Shown: positions 32,568-44,150 of the stretch, piece by piece
Numbering within the stretch: position 1 is the first letter of the stretch
Layout of the letters: every line of letters begins with the position of its first letter
Notes under the pieces: generated by a model
Seen by the model: the letters and a program-made list of their open reading frames with translations, nothing else
Database searches by the model: none
What the model was told of the DNA's origin: nothing
Position numbers and translations under genes: made by a program
From: Eutreptiella sp. 'Long Island Sound 2002'
Taxonomy: Eukaryota > Euglenozoa > Euglenophyceae > Eutreptiales > Eutreptiaceae
DNA: 64,000 bases
Direction: 5' to 3'
Assembly: GCA_964036045.1 (NCBI GenBank)
Contig: OZ038384.1
Span: forward strand, 28,997,771-29,061,770

Positions 32568-32874
32568 AATGGAAAAATTGGGTCCCCCACACGAAACGGG
32601 GGACCCCACTCAAATCTGGGGGTGTGAAGCAAAGCAAGAATGCCCCTCCAAGCAGACACACGCAGAATGCAATACACACACAGAGAGCAATGTGAAGCAA
32701 AACACTGAATGTGCAATCACATGCGCTTCCATGACCCTGCATCGCCTCTCCTACCTTCATACCGGAAATGGAAATGGGGCAAGCCCCTGCCCCACACCCC
32801 CACGGGTGTTCTACGTACAGCACAACATATAGACAACCTGTCTTCCGGGACTGAGATTGATGGCGCACATTGCC

Positions 32875-33195
32875 CCAAAACGCCCCGAAATGTACTAAAA
32901 AACACCCCCGAAACGTACTATAAAACCCCCGGAAATGTACTAAAAAACCCCCCGAAATGCACGAAAAAAAACTCCCCGAAATGTACTAAAAAAACCCCCC
33001 CAAGATGTACTAAAAACTCCCCCAAAATGTACCAAAAAAACCCTCGCCCAAAAACCCCCCAGTTATACTAAAACCCCCCGGGGGGGGTTTTAGTATAAGA
33101 CGGGTTTTTTTTAGTGCATTTTGGAGTAGGGGGGTTTTTTGTAGTACGAACGGGTTTTTTTTAGTACAAAAACGGGGGTTTCTTTTAGTATGCAC
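32875..33195. repeat. Long hairpin built of ~22-bp units
   Basis: The left arm is seven or more variants of CCCCGAAATGTACTAAAAAA. The right arm carries the complementary GGGTTTTTTTTAGTAC-type units. A 36-bp palindrome at 33063-33098 (TTATACTAAAA, C run, G run, TTTTAGTATAA) is the axis. A foldback transposon or a MITE-like element is possible. No target duplication found. Confidence 0.7.
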
Positions 33196-33389
33196 CACTG
33201 TGCCCTCCGCAGCTGTTTTAACATTTGCATGAGATGTGACAATTAGAACAGTAAGTGTACTCGCACCTTTTTCAGACATTGGTCTGCACAGCTGGCCCAT
33301 AAATGCGGCACTCATGTGCCAAACCTTGGCAGATATCCCAAAAGACAAAAAGGAGGAACACCCCACCTTCCTCACATCCCAGCGATTGA

Positions 33390-34030
33390 TCCATACATTC
33401 CGCGCGCACTGCACGCCACTTTTATAGTAGACCCCCCTCCGAAGACCAGCCCCTTCCAAACACCCTCAAAATTAAGCCACCCTGACTACCCGAGCTCAAC
33501 ACAACTGCTTGCTACCTGCCCTTCCCAAAAGACATCATGCAAAACAGAAAAGCCATGTACGGTGATGGTTGCCTTTTTGGGCTTTGCACCCTCAACAACA
33601 TGCTCTTAGGCTGTTCGTGCTCCCAAATGAGAACATCAGCCGACATCCGGAGAGACAAAGGACAAATCCAAATAATGTTGCTAAGACTATCCATTGCATC
33701 TGAGACTGTATATACACAACTTGCACACTTCGGATTGAAGAGGACATCACAAAGGATGCCGCCTATTGAAGCAATGGCATGCTGTACACACAATGTGTGA
33801 CAAAGTAAGGAATGTGTGGGATGAGGTTCTACCAGGATAACACGGGGCGAAAATGAGCAATGTGTGAAAACGGGTGAAGATAAGTGAAATGGGGTGAACT
33901 TCCAAATATGCCATACCCCCAAGGCGAAAGAAGCATCAAAATACTTGTTATCAAACAACAATGATGCCCCTAGTATCACAAAGTATGGGTTTCTGCTGCG
34001 GTCAGGCGCAAATAGTTGCACTGCACACGC
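33390..34030 (+). repeat. Dispersed repeat, copy 2
   Basis: Partner of 21075-21785, with CGCGCGCACTGCACGC-ACTTTTA at 33398 and CAAACAACAATGATGCCC at 33950. A 169-codon minus-strand frame (34021-33512) spans it. Its beginning (RSRNPYFVILGASLLF) is conserved in the other copy, but no family is recognised. Confidence 0.55.
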
Positions 34031-34534
34031 ACTGTGCTAAGGGTACTTCCGTTATCCATTGGTTTCTCTGCAATCACTGCAAATTGACGGCCCCAAGTTG
34101 AAACATGTAGTGCAGGCAACTAGACCCATGCTACTATTAAATAAGCCACAACGCACTTGCTATTCCACATGACGAATTCATATGGCCGATAATCTCATTT
34201 TTTTGGTAACATGCCATCCGCCGTCTGGGCTGGGTAGGGCCGATACCTCAATTAAACGTATCCGCACGAAATGTACATCTGTCATGGATCAGGGATGGAA
34301 TCTGGTGCATAACAGACGTATATGAGTCTCAGAGTCTCAGATACAAAAGAGCCAGAGGGTATTCCTTGGACTGGGGTAATGAGCACGGTCATCAAAGGCA
34401 ACTTCATTCATACATGCATCAAACCTTCAATGGTTAAGAGTTGCCTTGCCATGGCCTCTCAGACAAACGACCCTTTAAATGTGCTGAAAGTGACACCACA
34501 GTAATCATGCCAGAGAGGGGATGCACAGTGCCAA

Positions 34535-34990
34535 AGGGGGGGGGGGGTGAGACCTAATGAAGGTGAGCTAAGCAAAGGTGAGGTGCAGCCGATGGTATAC
34601 TAACCTTGTTTAACACAGCCACCTCCCAAGAGCTACCGGATTGCAACCAGGAATGCGGGAATGAAAGATGGCGCAAATTGGTGTGAAAAAGGAAACACGC
34701 TGTCACAGCGAGAACCGACTGCATTTATGCTTCTCGGAGTGTTGTCTCCATACAGCATCGTATCAAGAAAGCGTTGCGGGTGATGAAGCTTCACAGTCTT
34801 GATGAGGTAAAGACACCATGCACGGCGGGCATGGCCATAAAGAGCTTCCCACCGCTTACCGGCTGGGAGAGACTCCTGGGGGGTGAGACCTAGCTAAGGT
34901 GAGCTAAGCAAAGGTGTAGGTGGAACCTTTGGTAGGCTAACTTTGTTTAACATAGCTACCCACCAAGAGCCACTGGATTGCAACCGATCA
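34535..34990 (+). repeat. Direct repeat, two ~115-bp copies
   Basis: Copies at 34535-34650 and 34878-34990 share GGGGTGAGACCTA, AAGGTGAGCTAAGCAAAGGT and GGATTGCAACC. They are about 343 bp apart. Confidence 0.65.
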
Positions 34991-35118
34991 AAAGCACATA
35001 GTGCCACGGGGGGGGGGAGGTCAGGGGGCTGCCTTCCCCGTCTATTACATGCCCACACCCCTCCGCCACCCCAAAACTGAAAAAGGACGAAGGGCCCCTC
35101 AAGGGGGGGGGGGGGGTA

Positions 35119-35704
35119 CTAGAGAGGTTGCCGGCTCGGGGAAGGGGAGGGGGCATCCCAAAAGCGGGGCGGCAGGTTGGGTAGGGGATGGCAGTGGGGT
35201 GGCATGCACTTAGGTGAGCAACGCAGCGGACAAAAGATGCCAATTTGTACAGTGGGAGGGGGCATGGGGACTTGAGACCCCGTCCCGGCAAAGCAAGGCC
35301 TGACGAACATCTTCCAATTGTCAGGCAAGCGCAATCGAACATCCCGTAATCCAGAACCAGTTGCAGCCATCCCAAAGCCTACAACGATGGTGGTCATGAC
35401 AAGATTTATTGCTGAAAAGGGTGGAAAGAGGTGAGAACGGTGGCAATAAATGGCCTGTTTCATGTTTCTCTCCTTGGTCCAAGGGGACTGGGAGCACCTG
35501 GGGCTCACGTGTAAGGGAAGGGGGATCCCTATCCTCAGGGATCAAAGCTCTGCACGGTGGGTTGCTGAACCAGAGGGCCTGAAAATGTGTTGAGGAGGTA
35601 CGGACGAACACCAGTTCTCCGTCCCCTGCAGTGCCACGGTGGGAAAGTCTGAGAGGCAAGGTGCTGAATGCTTCCCATGCTTTGTTTTGGGACGGGAAAA
35701 GCAT
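35119..35704 (-). CDS. Candidate two-exon or frameshifted gene piece
   Basis: Two protein-like minus-strand stretches overlap in different phases: 35704 to about 35500 (GTAGDGELVFVRTSSTHFQA) and about 35430 to 35230 (RDVRLRLPDNWKMFVRPCFA). A CCCAG/GTGCTCC donor-like site and a T/C-rich TTTTCAG acceptor-like site lie between them, so an intron of roughly 90 bases is possible. The end runs into Pro-rich low-complexity sequence. No family recognised. Confidence 0.35.
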
Positions 35705-35913
35705 TGTAGGTCACGGTGCTGAGGCCTTTCGCAAAGCAATGGGGTCCCGCTGCACTCAGGTATAAAAGAAAAGTGCAAACGTCCTATGAAGCACTTTGCA
35801 TTGCACGCCCATGAGCACAGGTCACCTTTGATCAGGCCGTAGCTTAGTGATCCCCCCCCCCCTGGGCGTATTTTGGGCCTCAGCCAGGGTTCGGCCACCC
35901 ACCCACACACCAC

Positions 35914-38900
35914 ACACCGGGTGGGGCGGGGGTCTATATCTCATATCCCCCAATCACACCAACTGGTAAATAGGTGCACACATTAGTTTTGGAGGAGGGA
36001 CGCCACGCCGTTCGGGCACTTGTAGTCCCCTATACCCCTGAATGATTTGTTGACAATGGTCATGAATGCATCACTCAGAGAGCCGCCCAATCGGCTTCAG
36101 AGTCCTGAACAAATGGCATCCATCCATGCACTACAGCCAATGCACATGGTCCTTTATTTCTGACTGTGAATCTGAAAAGCCCTACCACACCCAACACCCC
36201 CAAAAAGCGCAATCCTACCCCCAGGGGCGTGTGTGCCTGGTGGCCGAAAAATGAGCCCAACCCACCCACCCACCTCTGTACCCCCCCCCCCCCCCCATAA
36301 GCTATGGCATGCCTCTGATCTTGCCTAAAATGGCCCCGTCAACATGCGATTAGGACAAGGAGCATCATATGCAAAAAGCCTCCAAAAGAGGGTCTCAGCA
36401 GCAGCCACCAACACTTTGCGCTATGTTGGTGTTGCGTGCACACCATTCCCTATTCGTATCCGGGGGAACATGGGGACAAATTCTTTCTGTATAAAGCAGG
36501 AATGCCCAAAATGTCAAGCACCGTGCAGCAAATGACTGTAGGTGGTGCTGCTCAGTGCGGTCGCCGCTTGGCGTCGAGCGTTGCCATTACATTGAACCCA
36601 GTTGGGTCTGCAACAAGGCTTGGCTGATATCCTGAAGCTGCACCTCGCACTGTGGTGAAGGACCACAAGTTTGGCATGGTGCTGCAGGGGATGGTCTGAC
36701 GCAGTAGATGCTCACGATTGGTTGGCACGAATATTGATCTCATCTTCACAGAAAATCAATTGCATGATCAATGGGAGGAACGTGAGGTGTGCTTCTGTTA
36801 GGATGCCCTGCGCTTTTGTCTGCAACAGAGAGGAGGGCTTCAGGACACCTGCATCTGAATCATCCGAATGCAATGGTGTGTATCTGTGTTGATCTGAATC
36901 ACTAAGCGGCCATGGCGCAACAGTGGTCGGTGCGTGTGCGTGCCTGCCTGCCTGTGTGTGTGCGTTGGGGCTCGTGTGGATGTATGCGTGTGTGACTGCG
37001 TGCGGCCCCACGTGCCGTGCAAGGCTGTTGGCCCGAGAGGTTGGCGCCCATGACACTGCATTCTGGTCCACCCCACCCACCCTAACAGACCAACGGGGGG
37101 TGGGATATTGCAAAAAAGACATCTTTTAGGGGGGCTGGGGGCGGGGACAGGTGCCCGCATCCGGTCACCGGTCACCTGGCTGGCTCTTCCCCCTCTGCAC
37201 AGTGGATAGCTGTTGGGGAAGGATGGGGTGGGTGGGTGGGTGGGTGGGCTGGAGTAACGGTGGAGGCAGACCAGAATCCCCCCCTACCAACGACCCATCT
37301 CCCAAGCAACCATGCTTGCAGCTAGGGGCGCGGCTGTCAGACTTTTCGGCCGAGGATCGGTTGGCTCGGTACCGCTGCGTACTGCTGCCAAAGTGCGGCA
37401 ATAGTGAAGGCGACGGCGACAATGGAGCACATGCAGGGTCTTGAGGTAGATTGTCAGCCCTGGTGGTTGCGGCCACGGTTGGCATGGTAGTGGGGCCTTC
37501 CTGAAGAACGACTTGATGTGCCGTGGGGTGTGGCTTCGGCATACAACCACCTGCCTAGTGTGCTCTATGACCAGGTGCAATTTTGCAGCAGAGGACCAAC
37601 CGGAGTGGGTCTGCACCTTGCAGGCATGGCTGGCGGTGCCCAAGCTGTGGGGGAGTATCTGCGCCACGCGCTACTGTTACGGCGTGTTTGCCCATAACGG
37701 CCTTGGCTTTCCCCCCTCCTAAAACGGCCCCTACAGAGAGAAAACCCCTTGCTGGTAAGCACGGCTGCTTGGTTGAGATAGGTGGCCAAATCTCCGTGCC
37801 ACGCGCCCGCCACATCATATGCTCCCCCTACTGGTGCCTCCACCCAAGCGGAAGTGCGTGCAGCCATTGGTGCTATTGGGTTGCTGGCACAAGTGGAACC
37901 ATGAAACTCGTCACAGGAGGAGCCTCCGGCTAGGCACCACTGAAAGCTGTTGCAAAGAGGCAGTAGCGACAACTTCGAGTGGGCACACCCCCCCGCCGCC
38001 CCACCCCACCCCCATGCTCTATCGGGAATGGGTGGGGGGGGCAAAGACCCTCATGCCTGATAGGATAGGTTTTTCTGTCACAAGGGGTCTGGCTGCGGAG
38101 ACACCCCCCGTGTGAGACATAGTCTCTTAGAGCGGAAGGCGCCTCTCTGGTTCCATTGAGGCCAGAGAACCGCCACTGCTTCCATTGAGATAGACAAGTG
38201 AAACAGTCTACATGCATATGTACCCCCTCTTCTCCCCTCATTCTTTCTCTTCTCTTGCCCCTCCCCCAAACCTCGGACGCTGGTTGCACTGATCTACATA
38301 GCATGGCCATTATATAGCGCACGCATCCCCCTCGCCCATATTTCCCTAGTGCCCAACATCGGAGGCCAACCGCACTTGCATTGAGCTGCACGGCATGGTG
38401 ATCACACGGCACATTCCCTTCCTCCTATTTCCTCTAGTCCCTCGCACTTGACCCCGATTTCCCGGCGCCCCAATTGCAAAGGATACCTGCATTCAACTGG
38501 ACAGCATGACCATCACACAACATACTCCCCTTCCCCCCCCATTTCCTCTATTTGCCGAGGAAACGTAAGGTTGTTGGCCATGATGTGAAGGGACACGCTC
38601 ACTAGGGAAGTACGGGGTCAGCAATCAAGAATGGGCGACAAATTACACTCGAAATGGATATGTGCATGCCCAATGTTGGGCCAATAGAGGTGATCAAATT
38701 CGCATGGGGGCTAACCTTACTCTATCCTTAGCTCAACAGGTGTACACACACCATTAGGTAGCTCCACGTAATGTAGTCATTACTACCTCAACAACAAATG
38801 GGTGAAAGGGCACACATACATACAACCCCGTGTCAGTTCATAGTGGCAACTGGGGGATGTATTGAACCCTCAAGTGGCCAAGGTTGTGGCGCTCAAGGCA

Positions 38901-38957
38901 CAGTAAACATTCAGTACACCGCACACTAAGGCCTAAAACTAAATAAAATCTGCAGTT
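35914..38957. other. Low-complexity and uncertain region
   Basis: It holds a 15-base C run at 36282-36297, a TG/CG-rich simple tract at 36930-37000 and a GGTGGGTG run at 37214-37250 that could form a G-quadruplex. Minus-strand frames at 37165-38040 (AGGAYDVAGAWHGDLATYLN; HIKSFFRKAPLPC) look partly protein-like but are broken. No gene is called. Confidence 0.3.
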
Positions 38958-39513
38958 GTGCACGCACAGAATATGCAAAAAATATACATTCTGTATGTAC
39001 CATCTGTGAACGCAGAGATAATAACCCAGAAACACATCTGCAAAAAAGACACAACCAATATGTCAAAAATTGTGCATAAGGAGGTCCTAAAGGGTGGACA
39101 GTTTGTGTGGGCTAAGCTAGAGGGCAACACTGGGTGTCCCACGATGGATTGGTCCACAAGCGGCGAATCGAGGCACGAAGGACAGCCACAACCCTCTGAG
39201 AAAAAAAGAAAAATGTGGTAGATGAAGAAATTTTTGGGCACAACCCACACGGTGGCCGCGGCCGCACACACATGATGTGTTGCACACTGAAAACCATGGC
39301 TGTGGTAGTTTGGGTACAACACTTTCGGACAGCACCTCTAGAGTTCAGCCCCCTTTGTTGGTGCACACGGACGGGGAAAGGGCGATCTTTGCAGAAGAGG
39401 GTGACCCTTTGCTTGTCTATCATAGGCCTCTGGAAGATGGTGTAGCTTGCGTGAACGAAAATAGCCTGCTACAAACAATGCTACGATGGTGGTGCATGCT
39501 GGTCTGTGCATAG
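38958..39513 (+). CDS. Weak candidate coding pieces
   Basis: Two plus-strand frames, 38958-39221 (KGGQFVWAKLEGNTGCPTMD) and 39277-39513 (HTDGERAIFAEEGDPLLVYH), look more protein-like than their alternatives. They lie in different phases and neither has a recognised domain. Confidence 0.25.
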
Positions 39514-40064
39514 TAAGAGTGGGGCCGTAAGTGGTAACGAGCGATACACCATGCATACTAGGGCTTCCACACCAGCTATGCTGTGTACAACAATTACGGC
39601 CACCCCACAAGGAGGTATTAACTAACCTCCCATTGGAAGGGGGTTGGAAGGTGTTAGCCACCTGTAAAGTTGCTGCTCCAAACACCACATTGCCTCATCT
39701 CGCAGCAAAATGCCTCACATGGTGTGCCTGAGAAATTTGTCCAGTTTTGTGCTCGGCTACGAGACAACAAGCGGATATGTATTACGGTGGGCCGACACCG
39801 TGAAAAGCACAAAACAAATAGGCGAACTGAATTTTTTCATCAAAAACTGAAGTCCCCCCCCCCACATTACTATGTCATGTTGTTGAGTAGTCCAGAAATT
39901 GCGGAAGATTGCAAGAAGTTTGCGGAAAATTGCAAAAACATTGCGACACTACAAGGAACCCTCCTCCAAAATGACGTCCATTGGGTTTGTTTTGATGATG
40001 TCCCGGAGTGTATGAAATTGACCATCGTACAATCGCAATGACTTTTTTTTTTGGAAAAGAACTT

Positions 40065-40252
40065 GAGAGACTTGGTATGGAGCCATGGTGGCCGTTGTAC
40101 TTCTCCTCATACGCACGCCTCACGGGATGGTCAACCTTCTCTTGAGGGATTCCCGTACCAAAAAGCATCGGTACCAAGTCGTCTTGGGCAGCATACCGTA
40201 GTTCATTGATCCTGGCAACATATGTAGCAACGTTGGCTGTGCCAAGGTGCTA
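40065..40252 (-). CDS. Candidate exon, unknown protein
   Basis: A minus-strand stretch after CGTGTTAG (acceptor-like) encodes VARINELRYAAQDDLVPMLF and VRRAYEEKYNGHHGSIPS with no stop. The composition is typical of a globular protein. The frame then meets an A run at 40050. It may belong with the exon at 40655-40920 and the larger minus-strand coding region upstream. Confidence 0.35.
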
Positions 40253-40499
40253 ACACGTTGTGGCACATCTTGGGTTGCCGTTGGCAAGAAAAAAGACGAA
40301 CGGAGTGTGGCGCACCAGCATTAGGTAGTTATCAGTCACACGTTGCAACATGGCCATGTGGCACGGGAAGCACCTGTGCAGCCATCTTCAGGTGTCGGCA
40401 AAAAGGAGTCTCATTGCTCTGCATGCTTGTGTGCACCAGTATGGTTCACCATTGACAGCAAGGGACGCGTGCAGGCTCCCAAGAAGGGCAAAGCAGAAA

Positions 40500-40640
40500 A
40501 ATGGTGAAAAAATTGCGGAAAATTGCGATAAATTGCACAGAATTGGGGAAATTTGCAAAAAAAAATGCGATAAATCGCAAAAAATTGGGGAAATTTGCGA
40601 AAAATTTCGAATTTAGGGAAAAATGCAAAAAATTGCGGAC
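40500..40640 (+). repeat. Short tandem repeat of TTGCRRAAAA type
   Basis: Words such as ATTGCGGAAAATTGCGATAA and GGGGAAATTTGCAAAA repeat at 15-35 base steps. A related run lies at 39895-39945. Confidence 0.55.
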
Positions 40641-40654
40641 CTCAATCCCCCCCC

Positions 40655-40920
40655 CCCTGCCCAAGTTACAGGCAAATTTGGCATTGTACGAACTATGCCT
40701 TCGAACATTGCCTCATGCAGTAACTTGGCCTCTCCCCTAAGTGGCTGGACCATGCACATTGAAGCCTCTGTGCATGATGCGTACCCACAGACACAGACCC
40801 CCGGCGCGGCTTCCAAGAATAGAAATGCCACAGTCCTTATTGCTTGTGCTGCAAACGAGGCCTGCAACGTTTCGCTCAAACACGGTTCACAAGATTCATA
40901 ACCCAGGTAGGAACCTACAT
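40655..40920 (-). CDS. Candidate exon, unknown protein
   Basis: The minus-strand frame encodes SETLQASFAAQAIRTVAFLF, then CVCGYASC and LRGEAKLLHEAMFEGIVRTM. It is open over 80 codons and stops at a G/C run at 40645. No family recognised. The strand and the composition match the neighbouring candidate exons. Confidence 0.35.
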
Positions 40921-41283
40921 CTCATAGCCCAAAATCCCTTTACTACTTGCTACGCCGCAGCACATTTTACTGCCGATAGTAGAACATCAAGCGGTCACTT
41001 TGTGTGGGACAGGGGTGGGGGAAAAAAGGTTTGCGCGGGCAGGGGGGCCTTCGAGCCCCTTTCCTAGACCCCACCCCCTTCAGGGCTCGAAGGTCGGGAG
41101 GCCTGAAAATTAGTAGCCTGCACAACCCAAAAAGGACCGTTCAATGATTAAAACTGATTTCCAGCACTTCCCCGCCCCCCACCAACAGTGGTGGTACTTA
41201 TGCCCGGTCCATTCCGGCTACATCCCATAGCACAAAAAAAAAGGGATGCAACGCCCCACCTTGGCCTCCTGTTGGCACTACAC

Positions 41284-42099
41284 TTAAGAATCAGATGAAT
41301 CATCCGATGAATCGGAAACATCGGATCCTGAACTACTACCATCAGAAGTAGAATCAGAACTTGGGGAATCGGAGTCAGAGTCCGTGCTTGAGCTTGAAGT
41401 GGAAGTGGACGTGGAAGTGGCACTGGAAGATGCAGCATGCACTGAGGGTGCATAATCTGAGTCTTGGAGGCGAGAATCAACACCTGACCTCTGTATTGCG
41501 CACTCCGGACAGAACCATGAGTGGTCAGGAATGTTAATGACGGGGGGTTCACAACACTTCTGATGGTAACCCACAAATTTACTATGGTCACCATCACAAA
41601 CCTGAATGTCATTGTCCTTGGTGGTTTCACCGCTCAAGCAGTTGGCACAAACAATGTCCGATGCATCAGAATCTGCATCATCCTCCGTGACCTCTTCCAT
41701 GTGGGCAACTTCAGCAACATCCACAGGCAACCGCTTAGCAACCCGCTGCATTGAATGATCCACAGGGGAAAAATGCTTGCCTGCTCTCAAGCGGTGTGCT
41801 TCTTGACAGCTAGCCTTTACTTGGGTTTTTACAGGCAATAAACCTGCAACTGAGCACCGCTTGTCTGCTATCGCCTTTGCTACCTTCTGTTGCAAAGCCC
41901 ATCTTTGTTGGACAATGTGAAGTATGTCCTTCAAAGGGGGGGGTATGAGATAATAACTCCATGCCAAACTGGTGTTGTACAAAAGGGACGTCGCACGACG
42001 CAACAGACACGCAATTACCCAACTCCAAGCCAAACTAATGTTGTACGAAAGGGACCTAGCACCACGCAACAGACATTGGCGTATATCGCACTTACCCAA
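41284..42099 (-). CDS. PHD finger protein with Ser/Asp-rich tail, partial
   Basis: The frame is 271 codons; it opens on TTG, so the start is not real and exons probably lie upstream. Residues 9-50 contain a 22-residue tandem duplication (66 bp, at 41964 and 42030). Residues 55-120 are helical and basic. A PHD finger spans 151-200 (41649-41500): C151, C154, C168, H172, H179, C182, C197, C200, with WFCPEC at the end. The fourth ligand is His where Cys is usual. Residues 220-271 are almost only Ser, Asp and Thr. PHD fingers read histone tails, usually H3; the acidic tail is typical of chromatin proteins. PHD fingers also occur in some transposon proteins, so host or element origin is open. Confidence 0.6.
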   Translation of the reverse strand: MGKCDIRQCLLRGARSLSYNISLAWSWVIACLLRRATSLLYNTSLAWSYYLIPPPLKDILHIVQQRWALQQKVAKAIADKRCSVAGLLPVKTQVKASCQEAHRLRAGKHFSPVDHSMQRVAKRLPVDVAEVAHMEEVTEDDADSDASDIVCANCLSGETTKDNDIQVCDGDHSKFVGYHQKCCEPPVINIPDHSWFCPECAIQRSGVDSRLQDSDYAPSVHAASSSATSTSTSTSSSSTDSDSDSPSSDSTSDGSSSGSDVSDSSDDSSDS

Positions 42100-42231
42100 A
42101 ATTCCTTCTACTATTGGCGGTAAAACACTCTACAGCTTCCATCCACATACCACACGACAGCAGAGCGGACCGGCACGGTATATGCATGCCATGTATTTAC
42201 AAGGGACTGAGCGCAGTCGTGGTCTTCTACT

Positions 42232-44150
42232 GCTGGCACTGGAAACGGTGGAGCGAATCGATAACAATCACACCGTGAACACCGTCCGAGTTGGCACTGT
42301 CCACAACAACATATGCCAAGCTCGATACATCGGATGATGATGCATTGGTGATAGTGGCATCACCACCATACAAAATAGGACCCACAAGGTTGCGTGGTGC
42401 AAGCTCTCCGGCAATAAGCCCGGGTACAACTTTGGGGGGGGGATAGGGACCGCCGTCCCTGCCAGTGCGTCCGAGGGGGCCGGATTGCCCACAGCATCCC
42501 TGTCAACCGGGAAGGGGTGTGGGCGTGTATACCCTAAAAGGGCATAGAACTTCATGACCCGCTGCTTGAACTAGCGGAACGTAGGGTGCGCAGGGACGTC
42601 GGCCACGTCGCGAGGTAGATGCGGCCTTGTTTCATCCAACCTAGGCTCACTTTCTGCCCTTGTCTCGCTGAAAAACAACACGTCCAGCGAACAGTATGCA
42701 CCATACACGAAGGTTGCATCCGCAACTTTGGTGTTGAAACAAGGTGGAAAACCAGGGTCCTCCGGCCACTCCATAGTAGCCTGCAGGGTATTGGCAATCC
42801 GGGTAGCCGGCCGTGGACGAGGAGCCATCCTTTTTACAAATGGCACAGTACCAGCATGAATGCATGCGAGCAACCGTGTAAGGTGCATGCCGACAGCTTG
42901 TATTGACTCGCAGGTGATGTGAGGGCTTCTTAGGGGCTTCCAAGTACCGGCCGTTGGAGATCTAAACTAACAAAAACGTTGTGGTAGTCATCAACGGTGG
43001 TAATACCGGTGTGCTCGCCCACTGCCCGTGCCAAACGGAACAACGGGGCCTCCCCCTTTTCCTCCACAATAGCAAATGCAGGAAGGAAAGAGTGGTATGA
43101 GGACCACATTCCTAGTGCTAAGTGCAAAGCTTGCTTGTAATCACCGTCCGGGTGCCGTGCGTTCAACTTCTGAATCAAGTAAAGAGAAACCTACATGCAC
43201 CGCCCGGCTGCTTCACTGGTACCTGGTGTACGGTGGTACCACGAACAATCACGCACCATAATACCAAGAATAAGTAAGGCCGAGGCATATTGGAAAACAA
43301 GACGGTATAGCCCTGCTCACAACTTATTCTTAAGCGTCTAACTGACAGCAGTAAAATGTAAGTGAGCATGCATACCTGGTATGGAGAGGTAAGTAGCCAA
43401 AATAAGACGCTGTTTAATAATAAGGGAAGGATATGCATACAGTTGTCCTGTCGCTGGGTTTTGAAGGAACCCTTCGTATTCAAGTGCCACCATGAATGGA
43501 AGGAAAGCACCGTACGCGTGATCAACACGGAATTTATATGGATGCCAGATACGGAACAAGGGACAAACGGGGCCCTACACATGGCGCAGTGGGAGTGGCT
43601 GCATCCAGTAGCTATACAACAGCTTCAAGTACCTGTAGTATATGGTGATGTCGCATAACATCGGTAAGACTGGGGCCGAAAAGTTGTTAGCCAACTGAAG
43701 TACACCGTACATGGCCTCGTGAAACCCAAAGGTTGCGGAGATAGGCAGATCCCTAATAGCTTAGGGGTACCATAGGGTAACCTCAACCTCCTTGCGGCGA
43801 AGGTCCAACGGGCACTGTACCAACTCAAAACCCATGTGTTGCCGCACAAGGTGCTTTCTGAAGCCGTAAAGGACACCCATGCATCTTGTAGGCCGGCAAC
43901 ATGCTGAGCCACATCACTATATAGGGAGTCGGGCGTGCGGTGCCCCGCATAATGTCCCCTCAAACTACCAGTAGGTATAAGTGCCATTGCCGTTGTTGAC
44001 AATGATATGTCGTGTCGAGACGCCGGGTTTTTGGAGAGCCGAGCTTTGTTGAACCGATCTACCCAGGCAACAAGTGTGCCCCCCCTATGTCGTAACATCC
44101 GTAGAACCTCTTGCTCACTAATATCTGCCGGAGTACACTAGGCGCATAGC
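42232..44150 (-). pseudogene. Large unidentified coding region upstream of the PHD frame
   Basis: Minus-strand pieces in order: 44150-43860 (VAWVDRFNKARLSKNPASRH), 43800-43580 (FHEAMYGVLQLANNF), 43560-43376 (RVDHAYGAFLPFMVALEYEG), 43163-42940 (DYKQALHLALGMWSSYHSFL) and 42888-42232. The junction ATACCAG/GTATGC at 43376 and the acceptor GATTCAG before 43163 fit a ~213-bp intron. In contrast, a TAG at 42571-42573 and a phase change at the 9-base G run near 42435 look like mutations. The frame ends DSLHRFQCQQ then TAG at 42232. It may be one gene with the PHD exon. No family recognised. Confidence 0.45.
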
